Counted from the first letter of the stretch, positions 51,280-60,864 are shown. The stretch: 64,000 nt of DNA from SAR202 cluster bacterium (GCA_009392815.1 VFFS01000055.1:1-64000), one strand, 5' to 3'. Numbers and translations: made by a program. Notes: a model not told the origin generated them from the sequence alone.

Positions 51280-53760
51280 TCACGTGACAGAAACAGGATT
51301 TATATCCACAGACCATCCGTTCAGACCCTCTGCCCTATTTCCATCGTATGCCAATTGGTTTACTTTATCTAAGAGAATCCTAGGATTTGGACCCTTCAAG
51401 ATTATTTGCCATCTATACCTGCCTTTCACCCGAGATGGGAAAGCGGGCAGCGGGCCAAAAACATCCGTGTCAGACAGACCCCATTTGTTTCGTTCATCGA
51501 ATAACTCATTGACCAAACCCTTGGCCTGTTTCTCAGCTCTAGAGTTATTAGTATCTTCTCTGACTAAGCGTATCAGTCTAGTAAAAGGAGGATAGGCATT
51601 AAGTTTCCTGTAAGCTGACTCCATATCAAAAAACGACCTGTAATCTTGTTTTGACGCCGCAACCACTGCATAGTGTTCAGGTTGATAAGTTTGTATTATT
51701 ACTTTCCCAGGTCTTTCACCTCTGCCCGCCCTTCCAGAAACTTGGCACAAGGTCTGAAATACTTTTTCTCCCGATCGAAAATCTGGCATATTAAGACCTA
51801 TATCCGCAGAAATTACTCCAACAAGAGTCACATTTGGAAAATGGTGACCTTTCGCTACTAGCTGGGTACCAATTAGTATGCTGGAACTTCTGGAACTAAA
51901 TTGATCAATAATTGATTCATATTGCTTAGGTCGAGTAGCAACGTCTCTGTCCCACCTCAAGGCATTGGCATCGGGAAATAATTCATCTATTCGTTTAGCT
52001 ACCGATTGGGTTCCCAGACCATATCGACCAAGTGAATCCTCCGTACATGAAGGACAATTAGAGGGAAATAGTCTATTACGGCCACAATAATGACAAACCA
52101 ATCGGTCATACTGTGAATGATAGGTAAGAGAGATATCACAGCTACCACATTTAATCACCGAACCACATGATCGGCACTGTACGAAGGAGGAGGCTCCTCT
52201 ACGATTCAGAAACAATATGATTTGTTCACCCAACTTCAGGGTCTCGTCGATAGACTGATACAACGATCTGCTCAGAATATCCCTATTGCCTACCTTGAGT
52301 TCTTCCCTCATATCGACAACAGAGACCGAGGCTAACTCACTTCTACCAATGTCATTTACCCGAGAATGGGGAATGAACCTTTGCCTTAGTTCAGCAAATT
52401 CATATCTTCCCCGCTTGGATCGAATAAAGGATTCTAAATCCGGCGAAGCTGAGCCAAGAAGTACTACAGAACGAGAAATTCCCGCTATCTGCATAGCCAC
52501 CTCACGAGCATGATATCTAGGAGAAGACTCGTTTTGTTTATATGTCCACTCATGCTCTTCATCCAAAACTATTAACCCAATATCTGGAAGTGGCGCGAAT
52601 ATAGCCCCCCTAGAACCAATTACAACTTGATACTCCCCATTTTTGATTTTCCACCATTGATCATATCTTTCACCGGCTGACAGGCCGCTGTGAGAAATTG
52701 CTACTTGACCTTGAAACCTCGACTCAAACCTTTGAATCGTCTGAGGAGTCAAAGCTATCTCAGGAACAAGAACAATTGCGTTCTTTCCTAATGAAATGCA
52801 CTCTTTTACTGCCTCAATATATACTTCCGTTTTCCCACTACCCGTTACTCCGTACAACAAAATGGCGCGGGGGTTATGCTCGGGATGCTGAAGCATGTTT
52901 TTGATCACGCATAGAGCTTCTTCTTGCTCTTCTCTTAGACTTAATGAAGGAGCTGCATCGTATATTTTCCCTCTCAAAGGGTCCCGAAATATTTGGATTT
53001 TTTCTTGAGTAATAAAACCCTTTTTCAAAACTGAGTTAACGGCAGAGGCACCAAATAGTTTACGAGCCTCTGGCATTGTTAGGTCATTTTTCCGGATCTG
53101 GAGTGTTTGTATAAATTCCTTCTGTTTGTGGGCTCGATCTAGTTCCTGTTTATTCAAGGCATCAACTGCAGCCTTAGTGACACGTGGAACAAACTTGAAA
53201 CGTTCACTTACAGAAGTTCTGCTTCTCTCCACATGTCTCACAACCAAGCCATATTCTTCTAAGGCTTTGATAGCAGATCGAGCACCCCGTCCGAACCGGG
53301 AAACAATCTTATCTAAACGAAAGCGTTCGTTTGTTCCCAAATAGTCCATAATGTCCCCTTGAAATCTTGAAATCTTGAAGGTTTCTTCTGAAGATCTTTT
53401 AGACCCAGAAGCTGAGATCCAAATAATTTCACGAGTTCGGATTCCTGGGGGAATCATGAGTGAAGCAGCTTCAAAAAGAGAGCACATGTAGTACTCGCTT
53501 AGCCAGGAGACAATTTTTAAATGCAGAGGGTCGACAAGCACCCTTGTGTCAGATATTTCAATAATATCCCGAGTTTTCTCAACCTGGGGCTCACCTGACA
53601 CTTCAATGACAATCCCCTGTCGAGAACGGGGGCCGAAGGGAACAATCACTAAATGGCCAGGATTAACTACGAGTCCATCAGGAATGGAATAACTAAAAGT
53701 TCGGCCATATCCGGCAGGGGCATCTACTGCTATCTCTGCAAATTTCAAAACCAAGCCCAC
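51280..53760 (-). CDS. priA: Primosomal replication protein N' (helicase)
   Basis: LLYGVTGSGKTEVYIEA, VLDEEHEWTYKQ, zinc cysteines CRSCGSVIKCGSCDISLTYHSQYDRLVCHYCG, QLVAKGHHFPNVTLVGV, QVSGRAGRGE. Confidence 0.95.
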   Translation of the reverse strand: MGLVLKFAEIAVDAPAGYGRTFSYSIPDGLVVNPGHLVIVPFGPRSRQGIVIEVSGEPQVEKTRDIIEISDTRVLVDPLHLKIVSWLSEYYMCSLFEAASLMIPPGIRTREIIWISASGSKRSSEETFKISRFQGDIMDYLGTNERFRLDKIVSRFGRGARSAIKALEEYGLVVRHVERSRTSVSERFKFVPRVTKAAVDALNKQELDRAHKQKEFIQTLQIRKNDLTMPEARKLFGASAVNSVLKKGFITQEKIQIFRDPLRGKIYDAAPSLSLREEQEEALCVIKNMLQHPEHNPRAILLYGVTGSGKTEVYIEAVKECISLGKNAIVLVPEIALTPQTIQRFESRFQGQVAISHSGLSAGERYDQWWKIKNGEYQVVIGSRGAIFAPLPDIGLIVLDEEHEWTYKQNESSPRYHAREVAMQIAGISRSVVLLGSASPDLESFIRSKRGRYEFAELRQRFIPHSRVNDIGRSELASVSVVDMREELKVGNRDILSRSLYQSIDETLKLGEQIILFLNRRGASSFVQCRSCGSVIKCGSCDISLTYHSQYDRLVCHYCGRNRLFPSNCPSCTEDSLGRYGLGTQSVAKRIDELFPDANALRWDRDVATRPKQYESIIDQFSSRSSSILIGTQLVAKGHHFPNVTLVGVISADIGLNMPDFRSGEKVFQTLCQVSGRAGRGERPGKVIIQTYQPEHYAVVAASKQDYRSFFDMESAYRKLNAYPPFTRLIRLVREDTNNSRAEKQAKGLVNELFDERNKWGLSDTDVFGPLPAFPSRVKGRYRWQIILKGPNPRILLDKVNQLAYDGNRAEGLNGWSVDINPVSVT

Positions 53761-53868
53761 CTATACGATTATCGCATTCAGGAGCAACTACCCAAAGTAT
53801 AAGGGCTACATGATGTATATGATCAAACCCGTAAGCAAATCACTTACAAGAAATAACCACATAATGGT

Positions 53869-54279
53869 CTAACCTCGACGTGCCTCTTTGATCCGTGCAG
53901 ACCTGCCAGATCTTCCCCTCAGGTAATATAACCTGGAGCGGCGAACTCGTCCTCGGCGTGTAACATTGACAGAGTCAACATTGGGAGAGCAGAAAAGAAA
54001 AGTTCTTTCTACTCCAACCTGATTGGCTACACGCCTAACAGTGAAAGTTTCGCCCTGACCTTTGCCACGGCGTCTTATCACGACACCTTCATAAGCCTGT
54101 GTCCTGACTCGTTCCCCCTCAACCACCTTAACGTTAACCCTTACAGTATCACCCGAAGAGAAATCTTCTATATTTGGGTTTTTATCAACCGGTATTAGAT
54201 CGTGAGCATCCATATCATATCCACTCTGACATTTGTTACATGTGAAAACCTTAATTTGCATCCCACCCCAAAAAGGCAA
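53869..54279 (-). CDS. rplS: 50S ribosomal protein L19 (probable true start at 54213)
   Basis: [33 protein letters not shown]...[28 protein letters not shown] 7 nt before the ATG at 54213. Confidence 0.92.
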   Translation of the reverse strand: MPFWGGMQIKVFTCNKCQSGYDMDAHDLIPVDKNPNIEDFSSGDTVRVNVKVVEGERVRTQAYEGVVIRRRGKGQGETFTVRRVANQVGVERTFLFCSPNVDSVNVTRRGRVRRSRLYYLRGRSGRSARIKEARRG

Positions 54280-54453
54280 AAACGCAAGAGCATCAATTTT
54301 AACTTCACATCAGGTTAATTATCAATAAGCTGGTCTATACTGTTTGCCATGAACACGATTTAACTGGGTAATAGATTTGGTAGAATTGACAACGAAACGT
54401 TTTTTAGTATGTCGATTAACTAATTCAGAAAATTGCATCAACTTTGAATAGGG

Positions 54454-54663
54454 GTGAGATATATGCCTTTTAGATTCGGCCCCATGGAATTAATAATAGT
54501 TCTGGTGGTAGTCCTAATAATTTTTGGCGTGGGTAGGCTTCCTGAGATAGGAGGAGCGATGGGGAAAGCCCTCAAGGAATTCAGGAACACTCAGAAAAAC
54601 CAGCCAGGATCCGATGACAATATTATCGACAACGAGTCAAAGGACGATGCCAAACAAGCATAA
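54454..54663 (+). CDS. tatA: Sec-independent translocase TatA
   Basis: [38 protein letters not shown]. Confidence 0.9.
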   Translation: MRYMPFRFGPMELIIVLVVVLIIFGVGRLPEIGGAMGKALKEFRNTQKNQPGSDDNIIDNESKDDAKQA

Positions 54664-54767
54664 TTCTGTTAATAAATCCCTATCGCGAAACGGTAACTGA
54701 ATCCCAACCATTTTAGTTTTTGCTGAATTGAGTCCTGATGGTTTTTACTAACAGACCCATTCTTAGA

Positions 54768-55517
54768 CTATTCATCTTTTTTTGTTTTTCTTTCCCTAAT
54801 TTTGGACCCTAATTTTGAAAGCTGTATTCCAACTTCATAAAGGACGATTATTGGGCCGGCTACGAGAGCCTGGTTGATTGGATCTAGTGTGGGTGTGATC
54901 AGTGCTCCTAGAATAAAAGATAATACTATCGCCCATCTTCTGTTTCGGGCAAGAAACCTAGGCCCAACTACTCCAATTCTAGAAAGAAAAAAAAGTATGA
55001 TGGGCAGCTCAAAGACTATGCCCATCCAGAACAAAAGAGACAGCATAAGATTTACATAATTCCCAATCCTAATCATCGGAACAGCAACATCACTGCCAAA
55101 TGTGATGAGGAATCTCACCGCAGGCGGAAATAAAACGAAATATCCGAACAAAGCCCCTATAAAAAACACAAAAAGACTCAACGGCATTAGAACGAAAAGG
55201 TAACGCCTTTCAGTGGGATTTAATCCGGGGGAAACAAACATTACCATTTGCCACAACAGAAATGGTAAAGATGCAAAAACTCCCACAAGTAAAGAAGCTT
55301 TCATTGCGATACCCAGAAATTCCGTCAAGTCTGTGTAAATAGGTTTACTGTGTGGTAAATCAGTAAAGTCACCAGCTGGTTCCATGAGAATTAGAAGAAT
55401 TTGTTGATGGAAAACGAAAGCAATTACCGTAAGAGTAAATATTGATACAGCAGACCAAGTTAGACGTCTTCTCAACTCATTAAGATGACCAGATAAACTT
55501 TGACCTTCCTCGCTCAC
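54768..55517 (-). CDS. tatC: Sec-independent translocase TatC
   Basis: SLSGHLNELRRRLTWSAV; six-TM layout; FELPIILFFLSRIGVV. Confidence 0.95.
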   Translation of the reverse strand: MSEEGQSLSGHLNELRRRLTWSAVSIFTLTVIAFVFHQQILLILMEPAGDFTDLPHSKPIYTDLTEFLGIAMKASLLVGVFASLPFLLWQMVMFVSPGLNPTERRYLFVLMPLSLFVFFIGALFGYFVLFPPAVRFLITFGSDVAVPMIRIGNYVNLMLSLLFWMGIVFELPIILFFLSRIGVVGPRFLARNRRWAIVLSFILGALITPTLDPINQALVAGPIIVLYEVGIQLSKLGSKIRERKTKKDE

Positions 55518-55915
55518 CCTTCTCTGACCTCTCCAGAACTTCCTCTCTCGTCTTTGTGGCCTGTTTCTTCTCCATCAGAAACGGATAAATCTTCGTCGTT
55601 ATCATCTCGAGCATTTGTAGCAAGTTTTTTTCTGGACCTAAAGGGTATTGGATCGTCCATAACCTCATTCTTGGTTCTATTGTCCAATCTGCTATCTGCT
55701 TCTAGTTGATCTCCATCCACAGTCCTTGATTGATCTAGGATCTCATCCTCATCTATATCGTCCAAATCAAGGTGAGGAATATCTGCTGCCATATTCTTAG
55801 CTTGGCCAACAAGTTTACCTAGAGCACGTGCAGCCTCTATCATCTTTTGAGGGCCTAGAAAAATGAAGGCTATTAGAAGGATTACAATAACTTCCAAGCT
55901 ACCCATTCCCATCAT
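55514..55915 (-). CDS. TatA/TatB-family protein (TatB-like by position)
   Basis: GSLEVIVILLIAFIFLGPQKMIEAARALGKLVGQAKNM; overlaps tatC by 4 bp. Confidence 0.85.
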   Translation of the reverse strand: MMGMGSLEVIVILLIAFIFLGPQKMIEAARALGKLVGQAKNMAADIPHLDLDDIDEDEILDQSRTVDGDQLEADSRLDNRTKNEVMDDPIPFRSRKKLATNARDDNDEDLSVSDGEETGHKDERGSSGEVREG

Positions 55916-56571
55916 GTCAAAGTCACCGCCTCCACACTGAATTCCCGGGCATCAACCTGATCCCCACAATGTATCCCTTCCTCTAAAACACCTTTCTGAG
56001 ACAAAATATCTGAAAGGGCGCACAACGGTAATCCCACGGCGGACGTATAGCATCCTTCGATCCGCCTCGCTGGTTGGAAAACCTTATTTTGGATCGCATA
56101 ACCACCAGCTTTGTCCATCGGATCACCTGTGGTTACATATTCATCAATTTCCATATCGGAGTAACTCCTCATATGAATCAAAGTTCTTATTGTTCGAGAA
56201 CATAATTCGCCATTATGATCAGATACAACAACAGAGGTGATCACTGTGTGAGTTATGCCTCTTAATGAATTTAGCATCTCCCTCGCATGGCTAGCACTCT
56301 GGGGCTTCCCAAGAATTTCTCCGGCCAACTCCACGGAAGTATCAGAACCTATTACCACCTGGTTGTCCTTGATATTGCCAACAGCATTTGTCGCTTTAAT
56401 AACAGCCATCCTTGAAACATACCGACCGGCGGATTCGCCAAACAGTGGTGGCGTTTCAAATGAATTTGGAGCAACGAATTTAAGTGGCAAACCCAGCCTG
56501 CCAATTAGGAGCTTCCTACGAGGAGACGTGGAAGCAAGTATTAACTCTTTAATTTTTTTTCGTTCTGGCAT
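55912..56571 (-). CDS. maf: Maf-like nucleoside triphosphate pyrophosphatase
   Basis: LILASTSPRRKLLIGRLGLPL, VIGSDTSVELAGEILGKPQSASHAREML, DPMDKAGGYAIQ. Confidence 0.93.
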   Translation of the reverse strand: MPERKKIKELILASTSPRRKLLIGRLGLPLKFVAPNSFETPPLFGESAGRYVSRMAVIKATNAVGNIKDNQVVIGSDTSVELAGEILGKPQSASHAREMLNSLRGITHTVITSVVVSDHNGELCSRTIRTLIHMRSYSDMEIDEYVTTGDPMDKAGGYAIQNKVFQPARRIEGCYTSAVGLPLCALSDILSQKGVLEEGIHCGDQVDAREFSVEAVTLT

Positions 56572-56638
56572 TATGAAAGGGGCACTGATTTAATATGTAG
56601 ATGCAATATTAACTGAATAGGAATTTCCACATTTCCCG

Positions 56639-57892
56639 TTAACTAGAAATACTGAGACTGGCGACACATTCAACATGATAAGTTTGCGGAAACATGTCAA
56701 CTGGCTGAACGTTCATTACCCGATAGTTTCCCTTGACAAGGATATCAAGATCTCTAGCCAGGCTGGAAGGATCACAGGATACATACGCGACTCTCAAGGG
56801 CCGACTATCGATTACTGCCTTCAGAGTGTCAGCATGGCATCCAATTCTCGGTGGATCAAGTATCAGGGCATCAATGTCATCATCTATTTCACCTAAAACT
56901 TTCTCTGTTTTCCCTAGAAGAAACTCTAAATTCTCCACATCCGATAACGCAGAGGCTGCATCACTAACTGCAGACGCTGATTCCTCTATTGCGAAAACCT
57001 TCTTTACACTGGAAGCCAATATAGCAGCAAAAGTTCCAACTCCCGCATAAGCGTCAACGAGGATTTGTTCTTTCGTAAGTGCAAGATGCTCTGAAACTAG
57101 ATCAATCAAAGTTTCTGACTGGGGGGTGTTCACCTGAAAAAAAGAGGGCGACGCCACTCTGAAAGTGCGACCTTTGAGATTTTCGGTATACCATTTTTGA
57201 CCTGATAAAAATGGTACCTCAGGAGCATGTAATGTCGGCTGTATCAGCCTGTCTCCCGTATTTGCCCCTACCCTAACAGATAAATTGGTAGTTTCAGAGA
57301 CTTTATCTTGAAGGCCCTCTAAAACTTTATTGATTTCTGGTTCCATTAGCATACATTGGTCAATCCGGACAAACCGTCTAGTTATCCTATTAGAAAAACC
57401 CATCTGGCCACCAAAGCGGACAGTAAACCGAGCGTGATTTCTATATTCAAATTGCGAAGGAGCCGGAACAGTCGAGCATATATTAATATCGCTCAGAGTG
57501 CTGTAAAAAGAAAAGCTATCACTAACTATCCTACGCTTAAGTTCCAGCTGATGGTCATAGTCAATGTGCTGCCATTGGCATCCACTACATGGGCCAAAAT
57601 TGGGGCACGGGGCTTCAACCCTATGTGGGGATGGCTCAATTACTTGACAGACCATCCCAGATATAACCGATCGTTTTCGCCGACGGTACCTATAAATTCT
57701 CGCCCTCACCAATTCGCCAGGAATACCACCAAAAACCGAAATATCCTCGCCATCAAAATCCGCTACGCAGTCCCCTAGTTCACCTATATCTCCTAACCGA
57801 AGGTCAGCATATTCCCTATTATCGTCTTTATTTCTAAGTGGATCGAGTGACATATACCTATTTTTAGAGACCTTAGAGATTGAAGGATTCAT
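56639..57892 (-). CDS. TrmA/RlmD-family RNA uracil-5 methyltransferase
   Basis: TRAM domain, CPNFGPCSGCQWQHIDYDHQ, SPSFFQVNTPQSETL, DAYAGVGTFAAIL, DPPRIGC, YVSCDPSSLARDL. Confidence 0.93.
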   Translation of the reverse strand: MNPSISKVSKNRYMSLDPLRNKDDNREYADLRLGDIGELGDCVADFDGEDISVFGGIPGELVRARIYRYRRRKRSVISGMVCQVIEPSPHRVEAPCPNFGPCSGCQWQHIDYDHQLELKRRIVSDSFSFYSTLSDINICSTVPAPSQFEYRNHARFTVRFGGQMGFSNRITRRFVRIDQCMLMEPEINKVLEGLQDKVSETTNLSVRVGANTGDRLIQPTLHAPEVPFLSGQKWYTENLKGRTFRVASPSFFQVNTPQSETLIDLVSEHLALTKEQILVDAYAGVGTFAAILASSVKKVFAIEESASAVSDAASALSDVENLEFLLGKTEKVLGEIDDDIDALILDPPRIGCHADTLKAVIDSRPLRVAYVSCDPSSLARDLDILVKGNYRVMNVQPVDMFPQTYHVECVASLSISS

Positions 57893-58028
57893 AATAATTA
57901 CCCGAAATATTACTGTCGTAATATACAGTCACGATTAAGTATACCGATTCGTCAGATTCTTTCTGATAAGATTGAGACTTAAATGACAATAAGTGTACAA
58001 CCTTTAATCAGAGGTAAATGCATCGATT

Positions 58029-58907
58029 ATGACCACAACCCGTAGGCTCCCCGTGTGGCTAAAGGTTAAGATGCCTGGCGGCCCAAATTATTCAAACCTG
58101 AAGAAGTTGATGCGTCAGGAAGGGTTACATACTGTTTGCGAAGAGGCGAGATGCCCAAATATTGGAGAATGCTGGGAAAGGGAAACGGCCACCTTCATGA
58201 TACTTGGTGACACCTGCACTCGAGCCTGTACATATTGTGCCGTTAAAACAGGCAAACCAACGGGTTTGGATTTGGAAGAACCCTTGAGACTAGCTCAGAC
58301 GGTCGAAAAACTTCAGCTCAAGTACGCTGTCATAACTTCCGTGAATAGGGACGATCTCGCAGATGGAGGGGCATTCATATTCTCTCAATGCATCACTCAG
58401 ATAAAAAAACGAACGCCACGTTGCAAGGTGGAAGTTTTGACTCCTGACTTCCAAGGCGACATCAAAGCCCTAAAAAGTGTAATAGATTCAGGGCCGGATA
58501 CATTCAATCACAACATTGAGACTGTAAGAAGGGTATTTCCTCGTATCAGAGCAAAAGGCGACTATGACTTATCTTTAGATGTTTTAGCTAATGCAAAGCT
58601 CATAAATCCAGAATGCGTGACCAAGTCTGGCATGATGGTTGGATTGGGAGAAACGTTTGAGGAAATTATAGACACTATGAAGGACTTGAGAAGGGTCAAT
58701 TGCGACTTAATGACAATTGGTCAGTATCTTCGACCTTCTGTCAAACACTCCCCAATTTCGAAATGGTACACGCCACAAGAGTTTGAAGAGCTAAAGGACG
58801 AAGGAGAGAACCTGGGATTCAAACATATAGCCTCTGGACCATTGGTAAGAAGCTCATACCACGCCGATGAACAACACACCGCAGCAACCCTACTTCCCAC
58901 AAACTGA
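58029..58907 (+). CDS. lipA: Lipoyl synthase
   Basis: CEEARCPNIGECW, FMILGDTCTRACTYCAV radical-SAM motif. Confidence 0.97.
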   Translation: MTTTRRLPVWLKVKMPGGPNYSNLKKLMRQEGLHTVCEEARCPNIGECWERETATFMILGDTCTRACTYCAVKTGKPTGLDLEEPLRLAQTVEKLQLKYAVITSVNRDDLADGGAFIFSQCITQIKKRTPRCKVEVLTPDFQGDIKALKSVIDSGPDTFNHNIETVRRVFPRIRAKGDYDLSLDVLANAKLINPECVTKSGMMVGLGETFEEIIDTMKDLRRVNCDLMTIGQYLRPSVKHSPISKWYTPQEFEELKDEGENLGFKHIASGPLVRSSYHADEQHTAATLLPTN

Positions 58908-58936
58908 ATCCAAGCTGTCTACATCTAGATTCAGTT
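58902..58936. repeat. 9-bp inverted repeat AACTGAATC-N17-GATTCAGTT with the lipA stop codon in its 5' arm
   Basis: Direct reading; stop TGA at 58905-58907. Confidence 0.6.
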
Positions 58937-58958
58937 AGGCTCATTAAGAATTAGAATT

Positions 58959-59102
58959 TCAATCTGATGACGGAAGCTTTCTCGGCTGCTGAAGTTCCAT
59001 TTCCGAATCGCAGCACTGTACTATTCCATCGCCAGCTTTAGTACACAACACGGTACTGCCACAGCTATCACATTCATATCTTCTACCCAATTGATTTGAC
59101 AT
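58959..59102 (-). CDS. Desulforedoxin-like microprotein (47 aa): MSNQLGRRYECDSCGSTVLCTKAGDGIVQCCDSEMELQQPRKLPSSD
   Basis: Not in ORF track (<60 aa). ATG with upstream AGGAAG; C-X2-C-X15-CC spacing identical to classical desulforedoxin. Confidence 0.8.
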   Translation of the reverse strand: MSNQLGRRYECDSCGSTVLCTKAGDGIVQCCDSEMELQQPRKLPSSD

Positions 59103-59133
59103 CTACAACTTCCTTTCTGTGGTTTAGGTTCAC

Positions 59134-59250
59134 CTACTTTTTACTCATCGGCTCCCCGCAACATTCGATGGTCCCATCCGCACCGCGTGTAACAACAAAT
59201 TCTGACCCACATTGTCCACATGAGTACCGTTTACCTGTTTCATTAGCCAA
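59134..59250 (-). CDS. Desulforedoxin-like microprotein (38 aa): MANETGKRYSCGQCGSEFVVTRGADGTIECCGEPMSKK
   Basis: Not in ORF track. TTG start preceded by GAGGTGA at good spacing; C-X2-C-X15-CC and N-terminal MANE as in Dx. Confidence 0.82.
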   Translation of the reverse strand: MANETGKRYSCGQCGSEFVVTRGADGTIECCGEPMSKK

Positions 59251-59378
59251 TTCAATCACCTCTAATCATCCGACATATAAAATAGTAAAACACATCATCT
59301 CTCAATAAATCAGAATTATAAAAAAGCTATCAAGCATGGTCAACGACACCTCAAAACCACAATAAATAACTCTTCATG

Positions 59379-60239
59379 TCAAAGATCCTCAATGACGGCC
59401 TGTGCCGATTCATAATCTCTTCGGCCGCCTTGAAATATCGGTGGCACCAGATAAAAATAGTTGATACCAATTTCGAGGTATCTATGGATCATCTCTAGTG
59501 CGATCTCGTATCCAGAATTTCCGAGGTCTAACTCTTTAGTAATATGGTCGGGAACATTAGCAAAAGAAATGCTTCCTTTTGACATAATCTGAATACCCCA
59601 AATGATCGGAATAGGCATCTCTGACATCCGCCTTTCCTGGTATTCCTGCAGAAATTTATGTGCTGCATCTGGATCGAAATTTGGTTGGGCTATCAAAAAA
59701 TCGGAGCCGGAGCGAATTTTATTATCCGCCAGAGACATTTCCGAACACCATTTTCGAGATATGTCTAAGGTAGCACCGACGCAAAATTGTGTTGGGTCTG
59801 TCAGACTACGGCCCGTAAAATCGATTCGATTGTTCATTTTTCTTACGGAACGTATAAACGCCGTGGGAGTAAATCCTTCGACAGGTTTATCAGTACCACA
59901 TCCAGAATTATTGAAATTATCGCCTTTCACGACTACCAAGTTCCTGAGACCCATAATGTGCGCGCCTAGCAACGTAGTTTGCATCGCGGTCTTGTTCATA
60001 TCTCTAGTCACCATAGTGAATAAAGCGGGAGTTTTGATGTTGCTTTCTATCCACTGTGCGATGGAGGGAGAACTAGCTCTGACCGTCCTTCCAGGATTAG
60101 CAGCCACAAAAAACATGTCGGGAGTAACCGAGGAAAGATCACTCAAGGCTTCGGTATTTCCACTTCTAGGAGGGGATACGTCGCAAACAATAAAAGGTCT
60201 TCGTCTATTTTTGGCAACTAATTCAACCAATGTAGACAT
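59379..60239 (-). CDS. Methylenetetrahydrofolate reductase-like (MetF family) protein
   Basis: TIM-barrel pattern: VCDVSPPRSGN, ALFTMVTRDMNKTAMQTTLLGAHIMGLRNLVVVKGD, DFLIAQPNFD, IPIIWGIQIM. Confidence 0.78.
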   Translation of the reverse strand: MSTLVELVAKNRRRPFIVCDVSPPRSGNTEALSDLSSVTPDMFFVAANPGRTVRASSPSIAQWIESNIKTPALFTMVTRDMNKTAMQTTLLGAHIMGLRNLVVVKGDNFNNSGCGTDKPVEGFTPTAFIRSVRKMNNRIDFTGRSLTDPTQFCVGATLDISRKWCSEMSLADNKIRSGSDFLIAQPNFDPDAAHKFLQEYQERRMSEMPIPIIWGIQIMSKGSISFANVPDHITKELDLGNSGYEIALEMIHRYLEIGINYFYLVPPIFQGGRRDYESAQAVIEDL

Positions 60240-60363
60240 AAAGTCAGACTACCAAACTGCTCTCAATCCGGAATTTATACTCTTCATGCAGCCGACGGGA
60301 TCAAACCCAATTGAAAACAGGTTTGATCTCAACATTACATATTGCACTTAAGTATCAAAATGT

Positions 60364-60381
60364 GGCCGGTTATTTCCAGCC
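60364..60381. repeat. GGCCGG-ttattt-CCAGCC hairpin with the zinc-ribbon gene's stop codon in the loop (one G-U pair in RNA)
   Basis: Direct reading. Confidence 0.55.
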
Positions 60382-60864
60382 TAAAATACCCTCGGGATTG
60401 GGACAAAGAGAAACCCTATGTCCGGAGGTGCACTTATATCGCTCTTCCCTAATCTCTCGCCTTTTGCCAGACAAAGAAGACTGCGACATCCCTGAGCCAC
60501 AGAAAGGGCAACTGACTCCAAACACTGCACGATTACGCACCCTGTAAACTTTTACATGGGTCAGGACTTCGGTTAAAGCAGGAAACTCTCCGATATATCT
60601 CAGTACATAGCGGGTTCCCGTACCGATCACACTGTTTTTAGTTTGTTCAGGACGCTGAACTGTGTACTCATAGTCCACATACCCGCAACTCAAACATTCG
60701 GCTTCCTCAAAGTTTACAGCTAACCGGGCAGAACATTTTGGGCAGTGACTCTTATTAGTTTTTGGCTTTCCTGATGTTCCAGGTAACCCAGGTGTTACCC
60801 TCCTCGGAACGATAGGAACTCTTGGTTTAGCCGGCGCAAATGGGTTAGAAGTCTGAACAACCAT
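60370..60864 (-). CDS. Zinc-ribbon protein, uncharacterised
   Basis: Paired cysteine motifs CPKCSARL...CLSCGYVDYEY and CPFCGSGM...CTSGHRVSLC. Confidence 0.7.
   Translation of the reverse strand: MVVQTSNPFAPAKPRVPIVPRRVTPGLPGTSGKPKTNKSHCPKCSARLAVNFEEAECLSCGYVDYEYTVQRPEQTKNSVIGTGTRYVLRYIGEFPALTEVLTHVKVYRVRNRAVFGVSCPFCGSGMSQSSLSGKRREIREERYKCTSGHRVSLCPNPEGILGWK

Noticed and set aside
54220-54261. Zinc-knuckle CNKC extension on ribosomal protein L19
   Set aside because: Only one CxxC, and a downstream ATG with a better RBS yields a normal L19 N-terminus; most likely 5'-UTR.
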